From: a virus
DNA length: 39,850 nt
Strand: one strand, 5' to 3'
Virus record (IMG/VR): IMGVR_UViG_3300044730_001019
Location: 1-39,850 of that record
The position numbers and the translations under genes are program-made. Each line of letters starts with the position of its first letter. Within the stretch, counting starts at the first letter, position 1. Of this stretch, positions 6,565 to 14,189 are shown in pieces. A model generated the notes under the pieces. That model was not told the origin of the DNA and ran no database searches. It saw only the letters and a program-made list of their open reading frames with translations.

Positions 6565-7662
6565 ATGTCTTCACTATCAGTCATCCCAAAACAGTCCAGT
6601 CAGGAGATCGCAGCGTCAGCCTCGGCCGCGCTGGCCAAGGCTACCATCGAAGCGAAGTTCACGATGGCGATGCACCGGCCCCGAAACTTCATGGACGCAA
6701 GGACCAGCATCCTTGACTCGTGCAAGCGTCCGGCGTTTGCAGCCAGAGCCATGTATCGCAAGAAGCAGGGCAAGAAGAAGGACGACAACGGACGGTGGGT
6801 GGACAACATCGTTGAGGGGCTTAACATTCGTTTTGCCGAGATGGCGATTCAGTACTGGCGCAACGTCGACGTGACCGCCACCACCGTCTGGGAGGATGAC
6901 GAGCGCCGAGTTGTCAGAATCATGGTGACGGATTTGGAGAGCAACACGAGCTACAGTGACGAGGCGAGCCTTTCCAAAACCGTGGAGCGATCTTCGGTGA
7001 GGGAGGGTCAGGAAATTCTTACCGAGCGCCTTAATGCCAGCGGCGAAAAGGTGTTTATTGTCCGAGCGACCGAGGACGAGCTTGCGAATAAAATCAACTC
7101 CGCAAAGTCAAAGGCTATCCGAAATAGCGGGCTCCGACTCATCCCGCAGGACATTCAAGAGGAGTCGATTTCCGTTATCAAGGCGACCAACAGCAACGGC
7201 GGGGAAGACCCGAAGAAGGCGTCCAAATCCGTGTGCGATGCCTTTGCTGGGATCGGAGTCAATCCGAGCGAGATCGAGATTTACCTTGGCCATTCGATAA
7301 ACACGGTGTGTCCGTCCGAGTTGGGAGACCTGCGCGCCATTTACTCCACCATCCGCGACGGCGAGGCGGTTTGGAATGACTATCGGAGCGCGGATCGAGT
7401 GCCAGAGAAGCAGGAGACCAGGCCTGCCGCCACCGAAGCCACGAAGGCGGAAATCGTATGCCCTCAACGCTCGCTTTCGGATCGCCTGACCGAGGCCGGC
7501 GTGTCCTTTGACGACTTCAAGAAGTGGGCCGCGAAACACCAGCCAGGAATTGCCGCCGAGACCCTCCCCGGATACGACCACCTGGAGTCAGCCGACGCCA
7601 AGCGACTCCTCCGCGCCGTGGACGGAATCATCGCGCAGATCAAGGAAGGGGGCGCGAAGTGA
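6565..7662 (+). CDS. Candidate phage recombination/ssDNA-annealing-type protein, 365 aa
   Basis: The N-terminal 230 residues include RPRNFMDARTSILDSCKRP, then GLNIRFAEMAIQYWRNVDV, a DLESNTSYSDEASLSKTVE strand-helix region and NKINSAKSKAIRNSGLRLIP. They follow a pattern I recall from phage proteins coded near recombination nucleases and SSB. The C-terminal part (SLSDRLTEAGVSFDDFKKWA) is a helical accessory domain. It is followed by a coiled-coil partner-like gene (7892) and later a VRR-NUC nuclease and SSB, a normal setting for a RecT/ERF/Sak-type function. No classical RecT or Rad52 motif is seen, so the role is inferred from context. Confidence 0.5.
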   Translation: MSSLSVIPKQSSQEIAASASAALAKATIEAKFTMAMHRPRNFMDARTSILDSCKRPAFAARAMYRKKQGKKKDDNGRWVDNIVEGLNIRFAEMAIQYWRNVDVTATTVWEDDERRVVRIMVTDLESNTSYSDEASLSKTVERSSVREGQEILTERLNASGEKVFIVRATEDELANKINSAKSKAIRNSGLRLIPQDIQEESISVIKATNSNGGEDPKKASKSVCDAFAGIGVNPSEIEIYLGHSINTVCPSELGDLRAIYSTIRDGEAVWNDYRSADRVPEKQETRPAATEATKAEIVCPQRSLSDRLTEAGVSFDDFKKWAAKHQPGIAAETLPGYDHLESADAKRLLRAVDGIIAQIKEGGAK

Positions 7663-7895
7663 TTATCGAGGCACGCCCGACGCGGTGGATTGTGGGGCAT
7701 TGCGAGCTACACACGGTCGTTGAACTCGACGACGAAGGCGCTGGGTGGTTCGTCAAAGTGGACCAGCCGGGCAAGGAAGCTGGCGACGAGTTGCGGTTTG
7801 ATCGCGAGGAATGGCCAGCCATCCGCGACGCCATTGACCGCGCCTTTGCGGAAATCAAGCGGCACGAGGAAGCCGAGAAAGCGGGGGGAAATTGA
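7659..7895 (+). CDS. Hypothetical protein, 78 aa
   Basis: The GTG at 7659 overlaps the previous stop (GTGA); the longer reading from 7524 is an out-of-frame shadow of the upstream gene and is rejected. The product is a small acidic beta-then-helix protein (ARPTRWIVGHCELHTVVELD, then a helix with DREEWPAIRDAIDRAFAEIK). The stop overlaps the next TTG start. No family is recognised; it belongs to the recombination-like operon. Confidence 0.6.
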   Translation: MIIEARPTRWIVGHCELHTVVELDDEGAGWFVKVDQPGKEAGDELRFDREEWPAIRDAIDRAFAEIKRHEEAEKAGGN

Positions 7896-8578
7896 ACACC
7901 GCCATCACCATCTTCCAACGCTCCGACCTGACCGTCTCCAAGTCTCCCGGCGTTGACGATCTGATTGAGTCCGCGCTGTCACGGTCGGCGCTGATTGGCA
8001 AGGTCGAGACATCGGACGAGAACGAGGTTGCGAACGGCGCAATGCTCGGGATCAAGAGCCTTATTTCGGGTGTGGAGAAGGCGCACAAGGAGGGAAAGCG
8101 GGACCCGCTGAAGCTTTGCCAACGTTACGACGAGCTGAAGCGTGAGATCCTGAAGCCTCTTGAGGAGGAATACGCCCGGCTTGGCGACTTAATGGCGGAT
8201 TACGTAAAGGCGAAGCTCGACATGGATCGAGCCGCCCAAGCTCTGCGATCCGCCGAGATCGCCAAGATTGAGGCTGACGCCACGTTGGAGCCCGAGTTGA
8301 AGACTCAGGCCATCGAGGCAGTGACATCGGTTCCGGCACCCGAGAAGCCACAAGGTCAAACCGTCCGCGAGGAATGGGAGTTTGACGTCACCAATATCTG
8401 GGACGTGGTCCGCGCCAATCCCGGACTCGTCGAAATAACCCTTCGCAAACGTGAGACGCGGGAGTGCATCGAAGCCATCGCGAGGACCGGAGCGCAACCC
8501 AAGATCCCCGGCCTCCGCATCTGGAAGGAAGTTAAGGTCGGGGTGCGGTTGGATAAGGCGAGGACGGTGGACGTATGA
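7892..8578 (+). CDS. Coiled-coil phage protein in recombination operon, 228 aa
   Basis: The start is TTG at 7892, after a GGGGGGAA ribosome binding site and overlapping the previous TGA. Residues about 60-115 are helical and charged (KLCQRYDELKREILKPLEEE), predicting a coiled coil. The C-terminal part (EWEFDVTNIWDVVRANPGLV, then an ECIEAIARTGAQPKIPGLRI segment) resembles small C-terminal domains seen in phage coiled-coil proteins coded beside annealing proteins and nucleases. It probably cooperates with the protein at 6565. Exact function unknown. Confidence 0.55.
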   Translation: MNTAITIFQRSDLTVSKSPGVDDLIESALSRSALIGKVETSDENEVANGAMLGIKSLISGVEKAHKEGKRDPLKLCQRYDELKREILKPLEEEYARLGDLMADYVKAKLDMDRAAQALRSAEIAKIEADATLEPELKTQAIEAVTSVPAPEKPQGQTVREEWEFDVTNIWDVVRANPGLVEITLRKRETRECIEAIARTGAQPKIPGLRIWKEVKVGVRLDKARTVDV

Positions 8579-8757
8579 CAGCCGAACAACTCTGGCAATG
8601 GGTCGAGCGAAACAACGCGAGCCTCGTGCCAATCTACGACGAGAACGAACGCAAGAAAGGATACCTCTGCATGACTGAATTGACGACATGGATCGAAGGA
8701 ACGGACGCACGCAACGCGGTGGAGAAATGCGCCAAGCTGCTGGAGGGAGACAAGTGA
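8575..8757 (+). CDS. Hypothetical protein, 60 aa
   Basis: This is a short helical protein (AEQLWQWVERNNASLVPIYD, then ELTTWIEGTDARNAVEKCAK) in an ATGA overlap with the preceding gene and a GTGA overlap with the next. No motif is recognised. Strict coupling on both sides makes it likely real. Confidence 0.6.
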   Translation: MTAEQLWQWVERNNASLVPIYDENERKKGYLCMTELTTWIEGTDARNAVEKCAKLLEGDK

Positions 8758-8939
8758 ACGCCACGCTTCAATGCGAGGACCTGCAATCGGTGGTCACAAT
8801 CACACGCGGAAGTGTGACGATCAACGTTAGCACTCCGGACGACGAGATCATGGCCCGACGAATCGGCGATCTTGAGTCGGAGATCGCCAAACTCAAACGC
8901 GAGAACATGGCTCTTGTCGACAAACTCGAACGCAAATGA
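8754..8939 (+). CDS. Hypothetical protein with C-terminal leucine zipper, 61 aa
   Basis: It starts at GTG 8754 in a GTGA overlap. A short beta-type N-terminus (SVVTITRGSVTINVSTPDDE) precedes a heptad-like helix (RRIGDLESEIAKLKRENMAL with VDKLER) that should dimerise as a coiled coil. The stop overlaps the next ATG. No family assignment. Confidence 0.6.
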   Translation: MNATLQCEDLQSVVTITRGSVTINVSTPDDEIMARRIGDLESEIAKLKRENMALVDKLERK

Positions 8940-9085
8940 AACGCCAAGACACCATCATCCTAATCGTGGCCATGTCCATCGCCCTGTCGCTCGCGGTATC
9001 CTGCGTCAAGCGGGCCAGCAAGGAACGGGTTTGGCGGGATGGGTTGTGGATCGATAAGGCGGAATACCAGAAGAGGAAGCAATGA
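8936..9085 (+). CDS. Small lipoprotein or membrane-anchored peptide, 49 aa
   Basis: The N-terminal hydrophobic stretch (TIILIVAMSIALSLAVSC) ends in a cysteine in a near-lipobox context (AVSC, with Ala instead of Leu at -3). A basic segment and a short soluble tail with two tryptophans follow. It overlaps its neighbours by ATGA on both sides. An envelope-directed early peptide fits a superinfection-exclusion or host-envelope role, but this is inference. Confidence 0.55.
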   Translation: MKRQDTIILIVAMSIALSLAVSCVKRASKERVWRDGLWIDKAEYQKRKQ

Positions 9086-9291
9086 ACCGCTCATTCACCC
9101 AATCCCATACGAAAACCGTCGTTATAATGTCCGCCGAGTACCTCGCGGACCTACTCAAGTACCTGGGCGCAATTTCGCACTCGACGCGACCAGAAGAAAT
9201 TCAAGTCACCGGAGGCGAAAAAGGGCAAGGAATGCAGGTAACGATTGAATCCGGAATCGCGGAAATCGAACTGCCAAAGGTTCTGCCATGA
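9082..9291 (+). CDS. Hypothetical protein, 69 aa
   Basis: This is a small soluble protein with a helix (MSAEYLADLLKYLGAI) followed by beta-type segments (EIQVTGGEKGQGMQVTIESG). It overlaps both neighbours by ATGA. No domain is recognised. It sits directly upstream of the VRR-NUC nuclease. Confidence 0.6.
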   Translation: MNRSFTQSHTKTVVIMSAEYLADLLKYLGAISHSTRPEEIQVTGGEKGQGMQVTIESGIAEIELPKVLP

Positions 9292-9683
9292 ACATCCCTA
9301 TTGGCTGGATCAAACTTCAGGACGGGTCCTACGCCCCGCCGTCCGCACTGGGTCGACTCGTGTCGGTGGGCGCAGCTCCGGTGGATGCCTGCGTAGTGGA
9401 GGCCGAACTCCACGCTCAAATCTTGGACGAGTGCCGGCGTCGCGGCTACCCGGTTCACCACGCCCGCATGGACAGGCCGGCAACGTGCGGCGTGGGCACG
9501 CCTGACTTCGTTGTTGCCCTGCCTGGAGGTCGAAGCCTCTGGGTCGAAGCCAAGAGCAAGGCTGGTAAGCTGAAGAAGGAACAAGCGGCATGGCTCGCCG
9601 CACTACGCCGGCACGGTCACGCGGCCGAGGTTGTCCGGTCCATGTCGGAGTTCATCAATGCGGTTAAGGAGGCAATGAAGTGA
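9288..9683 (+). CDS. VRR-NUC domain nuclease, 131 aa
   Basis: This small PD-(D/E)XK nuclease carries the VRR-NUC hallmarks. Glu39 precedes a helix (ELHAQILDECRRRG). Then come GVGTPDFVVAL with Asp73, LWVEAKSK with Glu87 and Lys89, and a closing helix with a strand (KLKKEQAAWLAALRRHGHAA, EVVRS). These residues form the expected metal-dependent active site. Stand-alone phage VRR-NUC proteins probably resolve branched DNA or act as structure-specific nucleases in replication and packaging. Length and motif order are typical. It is tightly coupled to its neighbours (ATGA and GTGA). Confidence 0.85.
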   Translation: MNIPIGWIKLQDGSYAPPSALGRLVSVGAAPVDACVVEAELHAQILDECRRRGYPVHHARMDRPATCGVGTPDFVVALPGGRSLWVEAKSKAGKLKKEQAAWLAALRRHGHAAEVVRSMSEFINAVKEAMK

Positions 9684-9895
9684 ACATCGAATTCAGAGCA
9701 AGAACACCCGAGGCGGAGGCGGCCATCGCAAACGGCGACATGCAGATTTCCGTGCGGGTTGGTCAGAAGAATCAGGAAACGATCAGTCTCGACGAGTTCT
9801 GCCGTCGCATGTCTCGCCTTGGTCAGAGGCTCAAGCTTCTCCACGAGACGGTCAGGAACGAGACAGACAAACTTTCGGAGGATCACTACCTATGA
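9680..9895 (+). CDS. Hypothetical helical protein, 71 aa
   Basis: GTG start in a GTGA overlap with the nuclease gene. After a short beta strand the product is mostly helical (ISLDEFCRRMSRLGQRLKLL, then HETVRNETDKLSEDHYL). No known motif. Its stop overlaps the next ATG. Confidence 0.6.
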   Translation: MNIEFRARTPEAEAAIANGDMQISVRVGQKNQETISLDEFCRRMSRLGQRLKLLHETVRNETDKLSEDHYL

Positions 9896-10137
9896 GCCTG
9901 AAACCACGCTACGGGGCGCACTGGACCAACATCCAGCGCGACGGTGAGACGGTGGAGATCAAGGTGATCTTCTGGTTCATACCTGGCTATCCATCGACCC
10001 AGGAAGATCCCGGTGCCGTCGACCAGGTTGACATTGACTCCGCGCGCGACAGCGACGGGCTCCCGGTGGACCTGAAACCGGCCGAGCGGCACGCAATCGA
10101 GGATGAGATCCTGGCGGAGATCGTTGGCCAGGAATGA
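9892..10137 (+). CDS. Hypothetical acidic protein, 81 aa
   Basis: This is a beta-type N-terminal half (PRYGAHWTNIQRDGETVEIK, VIFWFIPGYPS) with an acidic C-terminus that ends in a short helix (AERHAIEDEILAEIVG). It lies at the end of a long chain of overlapping genes. A roughly 170-bp gap with a hairpin follows before the replication block. A 20-codon reading frame at 10134-10196 overlaps its stop, but too little can be said about it. Confidence 0.6.
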   Translation: MSLKPRYGAHWTNIQRDGETVEIKVIFWFIPGYPSTQEDPGAVDQVDIDSARDSDGLPVDLKPAERHAIEDEILAEIVGQE

Positions 10138-10270
10138 CCTTGACCCACGTAAAGCAAACGACAAGGCTACCAAAGTCGCCGAGGGGTGAGATCTGAAGCG
10201 ACACCGACAAATGAACAGCGACACACATTTCCCCACTTTGGCCCTTGGAGGCGTTCCTGTTCCGCCATCT

Positions 10271-10300
10271 CACCCAAGGCCTTGGTGGGGTTCTTCTTTT
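10271..10300 (+). terminator. Possible rho-independent terminator before the replication genes
   Basis: The self-complementary stretch CCAAGGCCTTGG (10274-10285) is followed within five bases by the T-rich tract TTCTTCTTTT (10291-10300). The stem is short with a four-base loop, so termination would be weak. It lies after the chain of early small genes and 12 bases before the TTG start of the DUF1376 gene, a sensible place to separate early from replication transcription. Confidence 0.35.
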
Positions 10301-10311
10301 GGGGGTCTGAA

Positions 10312-11211
10312 TTGAATCCGCCCGCGTTCCAGCTTTACGCAGACGACTTCATTGCAGGGACCATGATCCTTTCTCAATCAGAGGTTGGGGCTTACATGCG
10401 GCTGCTTTGCCACCAATGGTCAAAGGGTGGGCTTCCAAATGACGCCGGAAAGCTGGAGAGGCTGGCTGGCGGGCCAGTGTCCGACGATGTCCTGGCCAAG
10501 CTCCCTGTTTGCCCTGATGGGCTACGCAGAAACGTGAGGCTGGAGCAGGTCAGGAAGGAGCAAGCTGAGTTCAGGCAGAAGCAAAGCAAGAACGGCAAGG
10601 CTGGAGCGGACGCTAGATGGCACCGCCAATGGCCAAACGATGGCGACCCCAATGGCCAAACTATGGCACCGCCAATGGCACCGCCATCAAATCGCCAATG
10701 GCGAAACGATGGCTCTCCATCTCCTTCTCCATCTCCTTCTCCAAAAGAAGAGAAGAGAGAGAGTAACGCAAAGATCCCCGAGGCCCAGCTACCGCTGGCC
10801 CCCGAACCCGAACAGCCGAAAGCGCCGCCGACCCCCAAAGCTGAGGCCAAGCCGGACTCGTTGGAAGCCGTTCACGACTTTTTCACATCCAACGGAAGCA
10901 CAAGCAAGGAGGCTGACAAGTTCCACGACTTCTTTGCCTCAAACGGCTGGAAGGTCTCCGGCAAGGCTCCGATGAAGGATTGGCATGCAGCGGCACGAAA
11001 CTGGATGCGACGCGCCAGCGAGGCTCCCAGAGGCCCCGTTGGACATTTTAGAGGACCGTCCACCGGATCCAAGTCGGCGGCTCAGGAGAACATCGACCAG
11101 CTTCGGGCAGCAGCAGAGGAAGACGCTCGCCAGATGGAGGCATCAAGGGCCGCAAGACTCGCGCCTGGCGCACCAAAATTCGTTGACGTATCAGGAAAAT
11201 TCAAATGGTAG
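10312..11211 (+). CDS. DUF1376 (YdaU-like) replication protein, 299 aa
   Basis: Starting at TTG 10312, after a GGGGG site, the protein begins at once with the DUF1376 signature: PPAFQLYADDFIAGTMILSQ, then VGAYMRLLCHQWSKGGLPND. Phage DUF1376 proteins occupy the replication-initiator position, often paired with a helicase or helicase loader. The middle is a low-complexity Pro/Ser/Asn-rich linker (residues about 100-165). A small C-terminal domain follows (AVHDFFTSNGSTSKEADKFH, NGWKVSGKAPMKDWHAAARN, WMRRA) that looks like the C-terminal part of such initiators. Upstream in-frame starts would translate the hairpin region and are rejected. The linker is encoded by iteron-like DNA repeats. Confidence 0.75.
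   Translation: MNPPAFQLYADDFIAGTMILSQSEVGAYMRLLCHQWSKGGLPNDAGKLERLAGGPVSDDVLAKLPVCPDGLRRNVRLEQVRKEQAEFRQKQSKNGKAGADARWHRQWPNDGDPNGQTMAPPMAPPSNRQWRNDGSPSPSPSPSPKEEKRESNAKIPEAQLPLAPEPEQPKAPPTPKAEAKPDSLEAVHDFFTSNGSTSKEADKFHDFFASNGWKVSGKAPMKDWHAAARNWMRRASEAPRGPVGHFRGPSTGSKSAAQENIDQLRAAAEEDARQMEASRAARLAPGAPKFVDVSGKFKW
10615..10764 (+). repeat. Iteron-like repeats plus purine/pyrimidine tract inside the DUF1376 gene (candidate origin)
   Basis: Four related units of about 24 bp carry ATGGC, then ACC, then the near-palindrome GCCAATGGC followed by CAAAC or a variant (units near 10617, 10640, 10663 and 10690). Immediately downstream are tandem CTCCATCTCCTT repeats (about 10713-10738) and then an A/G-only run (about 10743-10762). 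Repeats within an initiator gene beside a strand-asymmetric tract recall the lambda ori within gene O. The encoded peptide here is low-complexity, which suggests the DNA rather than the protein is conserved. Confidence 0.5.
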
Positions 11212-11639
11212 TCCACCCCCACTGCCGATTCTGCCGGACGGAACTCTCCGTAGAGATTCCCGAGGGCGAGGAGAACGCCAAGATGGCCAAGCTTATCGGC
11301 AACCTCGTTTCCCGTGTCTGCTGCAATCGATGCGCGGACTACCACCGTGGGCAGCGGGACAGGGCCGACCGGATTCAAAGAGCATCTCTCGCCATCAAGA
11401 CATCCGGCGACCGCGAGGCGAACGCGCTTCGGCAAATGGTGACGACCGTGGCTACGTCCGTCGTCCAAGCCGCTGAAGATCACTACCTGATTTCCGGCCT
11501 CCTGTCCGAAGCCAAAGAGTTCGCGAAGACGATCCTTGAGCAACCCGAGTACGCGGCAAGCCACGTCCGGGTGTTCGACAAGAAGGCGAACGAACTGGCG
11601 ATGAGAACACACAACCGAGAGCCCGAATACCCGTACTGA
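11205..11639 (+). CDS. Hypothetical protein with zinc-ribbon-like N-terminus, 144 aa
   Basis: The N-terminal region pairs CRFC (residues 7-10) with CCNRC (about 39-43), a possible four-cysteine zinc site. The rest is helical and alanine-rich (ANALRQMVTTVATSVVQAAE, SEAKEFAKTILEQPEYAASH). It lies between the DUF1376 protein and the helicase, overlapping the former by seven bases and ending one base before the latter. A replication accessory role such as helicase loader or adaptor is possible from position alone. Confidence 0.6.
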   Translation: MVVHPHCRFCRTELSVEIPEGEENAKMAKLIGNLVSRVCCNRCADYHRGQRDRADRIQRASLAIKTSGDREANALRQMVTTVATSVVQAAEDHYLISGLLSEAKEFAKTILEQPEYAASHVRVFDKKANELAMRTHNREPEYPY

Positions 11640-11640
11640 A

Positions 11641-12990
11641 ATGACCTATCAGGAATTACTCAACCGAAAGCGCGTCAAGGCACGTGACTTTGGGATCGAA
11701 CCCAAGGCGATTCACCCCGAGCTATTTGATTTCCAGCGCAAGGCTGTGGAGTTTGCCGTTCGCAAGGGTCGCGCTGCCCTGTTTCTTGACACCGGACTTG
11801 GTAAGACAATCTGCCAGCTTGAATGGGCGCGTCAGATTCCCGGAGAGGTCTTGATCCTGGCGCCCGTCGCCGTCGCTCCCCAGACCGTCCGGGAGGCCAA
11901 GGATCACCTTGGCATGGGCGTTCATCACTCCCGAGACGGAAGCGTGCGCGGCAAGGTGACGATCACCAACTACGAGAGGATGCACCTTTTTGACGCGCAA
12001 CAGTTCGCTGGCGTCGTCCTGGATGAGAGTTCGATCCTCAAATCGTTCGCCGGAAAGACCAAGCAACAGCTTTGCGACACGTTCAAAGCGACACCGTATC
12101 GGTTGGCATGCACCGCAACGCCGGCTCCAAACGATTACATGGAGCTTGGAAACCACGCCGATTTCCTTGGAGTCATGCCGTCAAACGAGATGCTCTCGAG
12201 ATGGTTCATCAACGACACGATGAACTTTGGTAGCTATCGGCTCAAGGGGCACGCGGTGAAATCCTTCTGGCAATGGGTTGGTTCGTGGGCCGTGTGCGCT
12301 TCAATGCCGTCCGACCTGGGTGGAGATGACGAGCGATACATACTGCCTCCCATGGGAATGCGCCTCCATGTCGTCGAAAAGGCCGTGAAGCCGAACATTG
12401 AAACTGGGTGCCTATTCGGACACGCCGAGCTGTCAGCAACCAACATGCACGCGGACAAACGGGAAACGATGGCCGAGCGCGTTGCCAAGGCCGCCGAGTT
12501 GGCTGATACAGGCGACTTCTGCCTGATTTGGTGCGAGTCCAACGCCGAGAGTGAAGCCTTGCGAAGAGCAATCCCTGATTGCGTGGAGGTTGTCGGGTCC
12601 GATGACTCCGACGCCAAGGAGGCCAAGTTGGACGCATTCTCCCGAGGCGAAGTTCGAGTCATGGTCACCAAGCCATCCATCGCAGGCTTCGGGCTCAACT
12701 GGCAGCATTGCAATCACGTCATCTTCGCCAGCCTGTCTTACAGCTACGAGGCGTACTATCAGGCCATCCGCCGAACGTGGAGGTTTGGCCAGAAGCGCCC
12801 GGTTCAGGTGGACGCCATCATTGCCGACTCGGAGCAAGGCGTTTGGCGAACGGTGAAAGAGAAGATGGAATCGCACAACGCAATGAAGGAATCCATGCGC
12901 TACGCCGCGCTGAACTCCAGTGAATCACTCGGAATCAAAACGGAATACATCGCGGAAACGAAAGGAAAGCTGCCGGTATGGATCAAGTGA
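11641..12990 (+). CDS. SNF2-family DNA helicase/translocase, 449 aa
   Basis: This is a superfamily 2 helicase with a Q-motif-like DFQRKAVEFAV (residues about 30), Walker A DTGLGKT (50-56), motif Ia LILAPVAV, Walker B-like VLDESS (about residue 127), motif III TATPAPN, and motif V/VI IAGFGLNWQHCNHVIF plus QAIRRTWRFGQKRPVQVD (about 373-390). The order and the R..R.GQ arginine-finger motif place it with SNF2-type phage helicases. It acts on duplex DNA as an ATP-driven translocase, probably in replication or recombination. The methyltransferase gene overlaps its 3' end by 13 bases, and the pairing is common in phages. Confidence 0.9.
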   Translation: MTYQELLNRKRVKARDFGIEPKAIHPELFDFQRKAVEFAVRKGRAALFLDTGLGKTICQLEWARQIPGEVLILAPVAVAPQTVREAKDHLGMGVHHSRDGSVRGKVTITNYERMHLFDAQQFAGVVLDESSILKSFAGKTKQQLCDTFKATPYRLACTATPAPNDYMELGNHADFLGVMPSNEMLSRWFINDTMNFGSYRLKGHAVKSFWQWVGSWAVCASMPSDLGGDDERYILPPMGMRLHVVEKAVKPNIETGCLFGHAELSATNMHADKRETMAERVAKAAELADTGDFCLIWCESNAESEALRRAIPDCVEVVGSDDSDAKEAKLDAFSRGEVRVMVTKPSIAGFGLNWQHCNHVIFASLSYSYEAYYQAIRRTWRFGQKRPVQVDAIIADSEQGVWRTVKEKMESHNAMKESMRYAALNSSESLGIKTEYIAETKGKLPVWIK

Positions 12991-13874
12991 ATTGCATCAA
13001 GGAAGCCAAGGGAGAGAGCTGGGCGGTTTACAACTCGGATTGCGTCTTGTTCGCTCAACAGATGCCAGAGAACTCCATCGACCTAAGCATCTACTCGCCA
13101 CCCTTCGCGAACCTCTACATCTACTCGGACTCGGTTGCGGACATGGGGAACTGTGCCGACGACGAGGAGTTCTTCGATCAGTACGAGTTCCTTGTGCGCG
13201 AAATCTACCGCATGACGAGGCCTGGGCGGGTCACAAACGTCCACTGCAAGAACTTGGTCAACTACAAGGGGCGCGACGGCATGGCTGGCCAGCGGGACTT
13301 TCGCGGGGACATCATCCGAGTGCATCAGAAATGCGGGTGGGCCTATCATTCCGAGGTCACCATCTGGAAGGACCCGGTCATTGAGATGCAGCGCACCAAG
13401 GCGCACGGGCTTCTCTACAAGCAACTGCGCGCCGATTCGACTTTCTCGCGCCAAGGAATGGCAGAGTATGTCTTGACGTTCCGGAAGTGGTCGAATGGGG
13501 ATTCCGACGACTGCATCGTGTCGCCTGTCACGCACACGAAGGACTCGTTTGAGTTGGATCAGTGGCAGCAATGGGCAAGCCCGGTCTGGATGGACATTCG
13601 GCAGACCCGCGTCTTGAACGTCCAAGCCGGGAGAGAGAACGGAGACGAAAAGCACATTTGCCCTCTCCAACTGGACGTAATCGAGCGGTGCCTCGTGCTG
13701 TGGAGCAACAAGGGCGACGTGGTTTTCTCTCCGTTTACCGGCATCGGCTCCGAGGGCGTTTGCTCTGTGAAGCTGGGCCGGAAGTTCATCGGGACTGAAC
13801 TGAAAGAAAGCTACTGGAAGCAGGCTTGCGGATACCTCGCGCAGGCTGAGTCGGAATCGAAAACACTTCTCTGA
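12978..13874 (+). CDS. DNA methyltransferase (N4-cytosine/N6-adenine type), 298 aa
   Basis: The catalytic motif IV is SPPF at residues 40-43, in the setting SIDLSIYSPPFANLY. The S-adenosylmethionine-binding motif I, FSPFTGIGSEG, comes late (250-260). That order (IV before I) is the beta class, and SPP[YF] favours N4-cytosine, although N6-adenine enzymes share it. It likely protects phage DNA against host restriction, or marks it. No cognate nuclease is seen beside it, consistent with an orphan phage enzyme. Coupled to the upstream SNF2 helicase by a 13-base overlap. The target-recognition segment is between the motifs and gives no specificity clue. Confidence 0.85.
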   Translation: MDQVNCIKEAKGESWAVYNSDCVLFAQQMPENSIDLSIYSPPFANLYIYSDSVADMGNCADDEEFFDQYEFLVREIYRMTRPGRVTNVHCKNLVNYKGRDGMAGQRDFRGDIIRVHQKCGWAYHSEVTIWKDPVIEMQRTKAHGLLYKQLRADSTFSRQGMAEYVLTFRKWSNGDSDDCIVSPVTHTKDSFELDQWQQWASPVWMDIRQTRVLNVQAGRENGDEKHICPLQLDVIERCLVLWSNKGDVVFSPFTGIGSEGVCSVKLGRKFIGTELKESYWKQACGYLAQAESESKTLL

Positions 13875-13880
13875 CACCAA

Positions 13881-14189
13881 ATGAATACACCAAAGTACAT
13901 CGGTATTGTTCAATCTGATCCACAATGGCCGCAGTTGATCGCTCACGGCGACGACAAGGCTTCAGTCGAGTCGGAGATCAACAAAGATGTTTCCCAGCTA
14001 AAGGGACGCATCGGCGACATCTACATTCGCGAGAGGGACACGCGACGGCAGTTCAGTCCGGAGGACGTTAGGGCTATCAGTGCGTTACTTTGGGCAAATC
14101 ACGGAATCGATATTTGTTCGCCAAGAAAAGCGAACGAAGCAATCGAGTTCATCCTCGCCAAATTCCGCAAGCTCATCAACCAGCCATGA
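13881..14189 (+). CDS. Hypothetical protein, 102 aa
   Basis: A small alpha/beta protein with N-terminal strand pairs (PKYIGIVQSDPQWPQLIAHG), then a charged helix (SVESEINKDVSQLKGRIGDI) and a C-terminal helix (ANEAIEFILAKFRKLI). It lies between the methyltransferase and a lipoprotein gene. No family is recognised. Confidence 0.55.
   Translation: MNTPKYIGIVQSDPQWPQLIAHGDDKASVESEINKDVSQLKGRIGDIYIRERDTRRQFSPEDVRAISALLWANHGIDICSPRKANEAIEFILAKFRKLINQP

Noticed and set aside
7524-7658. Upstream extension of the 78-aa gene
   Set aside because: It would overlap the previous gene by more than 130 bases, while the GTG at 7659 makes the normal four-base coupling.
10713-10762. CRISPR-like array in tandem 12-bp repeats
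   Set aside because: The units are contiguous without spacers and are part of a low-complexity linker next to the iterons.
13083-13946. Long minus-strand ORF (287 aa) over the methyltransferase gene
   Set aside because: It lies opposite a gene with clear catalytic motifs, has no recognisable domain and fits the codon-phase shadow seen over many GC-rich genes.
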